From the NCBI GenBank assembly GCA_937901435.1, contig CALGTJ010000689.1, positions 1-13,999 of the forward strand: DNA of 13,999 nt, in the 5' to 3' direction. The notes beneath the pieces are model-generated. The model was not told the DNA's origin and made no database searches. It worked only from the letters and a program-made list of their open reading frames with translations. Made by a program: the position numbers and the translations under genes. The stretch is from an uncultured Rhodobacter sp. Its GTDB lineage: Bacteria > Pseudomonadota > Alphaproteobacteria > Rhodobacterales > Rhodobacteraceae. The stretch's first letter is position 1; the number at the start of each line of letters is the position of its first letter. Positions 13,807 through 13,999 of the stretch are shown piece after piece.

Positions 13807-13999
13807 ATGGCCAAGGCAAGAATCGGGCTGATCGGGCTGGGAGTCATGGGGGCCAATCTGGCGCTGAACATCGCTGACAATGGCTTTCCCGTCGCGGTCT
13901 ACAACCGCACCACCGACCGTATCTACGACTTTATCGACGGCGCGGGTGATCTGGCCAATATGCTGGTCGGGGCCAAGTCCCCCGAGGCGCTCATCGACG
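13807..13999 (+). CDS. gnd: 6-phosphogluconate dehydrogenase (decarboxylating), 5' part only
   Basis: Only the first 64 residues are present; the window edge cuts the gene. The enzyme oxidises 6-phosphogluconate to ribulose 5-phosphate with release of CO2 in the pentose phosphate pathway. The start, MAKARIGLIGLGVMGANLAL, holds the Rossmann GLGVMG motif (10-15), and NRTTDR (33-38) is the NADP-selecting segment typical of this enzyme. AGGGAGA (13794-13800) is a strong ribosome binding site. The short form of the 6-phosphogluconate dehydrogenase or another beta-hydroxyacid dehydrogenase cannot be fully excluded from 64 residues. Confidence 0.88.
   Translation, partial: MAKARIGLIGLGVMGANLALNIADNGFPVAVYNRTTDRIYDFIDGAGDLANMLVGAKSPEALID

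Overview
The window looks like chromosomal DNA of a marine alphaproteobacterium, most likely of the Rhodobacteraceae/Roseobacter group. Three things point this way: a GcrA cell-cycle regulator (a protein restricted to Alphaproteobacteria), the style of the RimO and ArgD-ArgF proteins with the adjacent argD-argF order, and a fairly GC-rich sequence. I see no transposase, integrase, phage gene, CRISPR array, tRNA or rRNA.

Layout. Positions 1-515 hold no convincing gene and probably form the control region of the first operon. Positions 516-3934 carry a tight three-gene operon: a glycerol-3-phosphate dehydrogenase (gpsA type), a HAD-family sugar-phosphate phosphatase (ggpP type) and a glucosylglycerol-phosphate synthase (ggpS). 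Together these can turn dihydroxyacetone phosphate plus ADP-glucose into the osmolyte glucosylglycerol, a salt-protective compatible solute. A small unknown lipoprotein gene follows (4113-4457), convergent with rimO (5862-4486, minus), the ribosomal protein S12 methylthiotransferase. Divergent from rimO is a large AsmA-family envelope protein (6041-8029).

The next minus-strand block is gcrA (8711-8112), with its own promoter candidate and a strong hairpin terminator, and upstream of it an EamA/DMT transporter (9731-8847). The remaining genes are on the plus strand: a GFA-family zinc protein (9908-10369), arginine biosynthesis genes argD and argF, a second EamA/DMT transporter, and the 5' end of gnd (6-phosphogluconate dehydrogenase), cut by the window edge.

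Most of the window is ordinary core-genome content. The most interesting unit is the glucosylglycerol operon, with an apparently dedicated glycerol-3-phosphate dehydrogenase and separate phosphatase and synthase genes in the same order as the domains of the fused GgpPS enzymes. Secondary points are a cluster of TTACG/CGTAA motifs upstream of this operon, structured intergenic elements on both sides of argF, a clean inverted repeat over the putative gnd promoter, and a possibly leaderless rimO mRNA.
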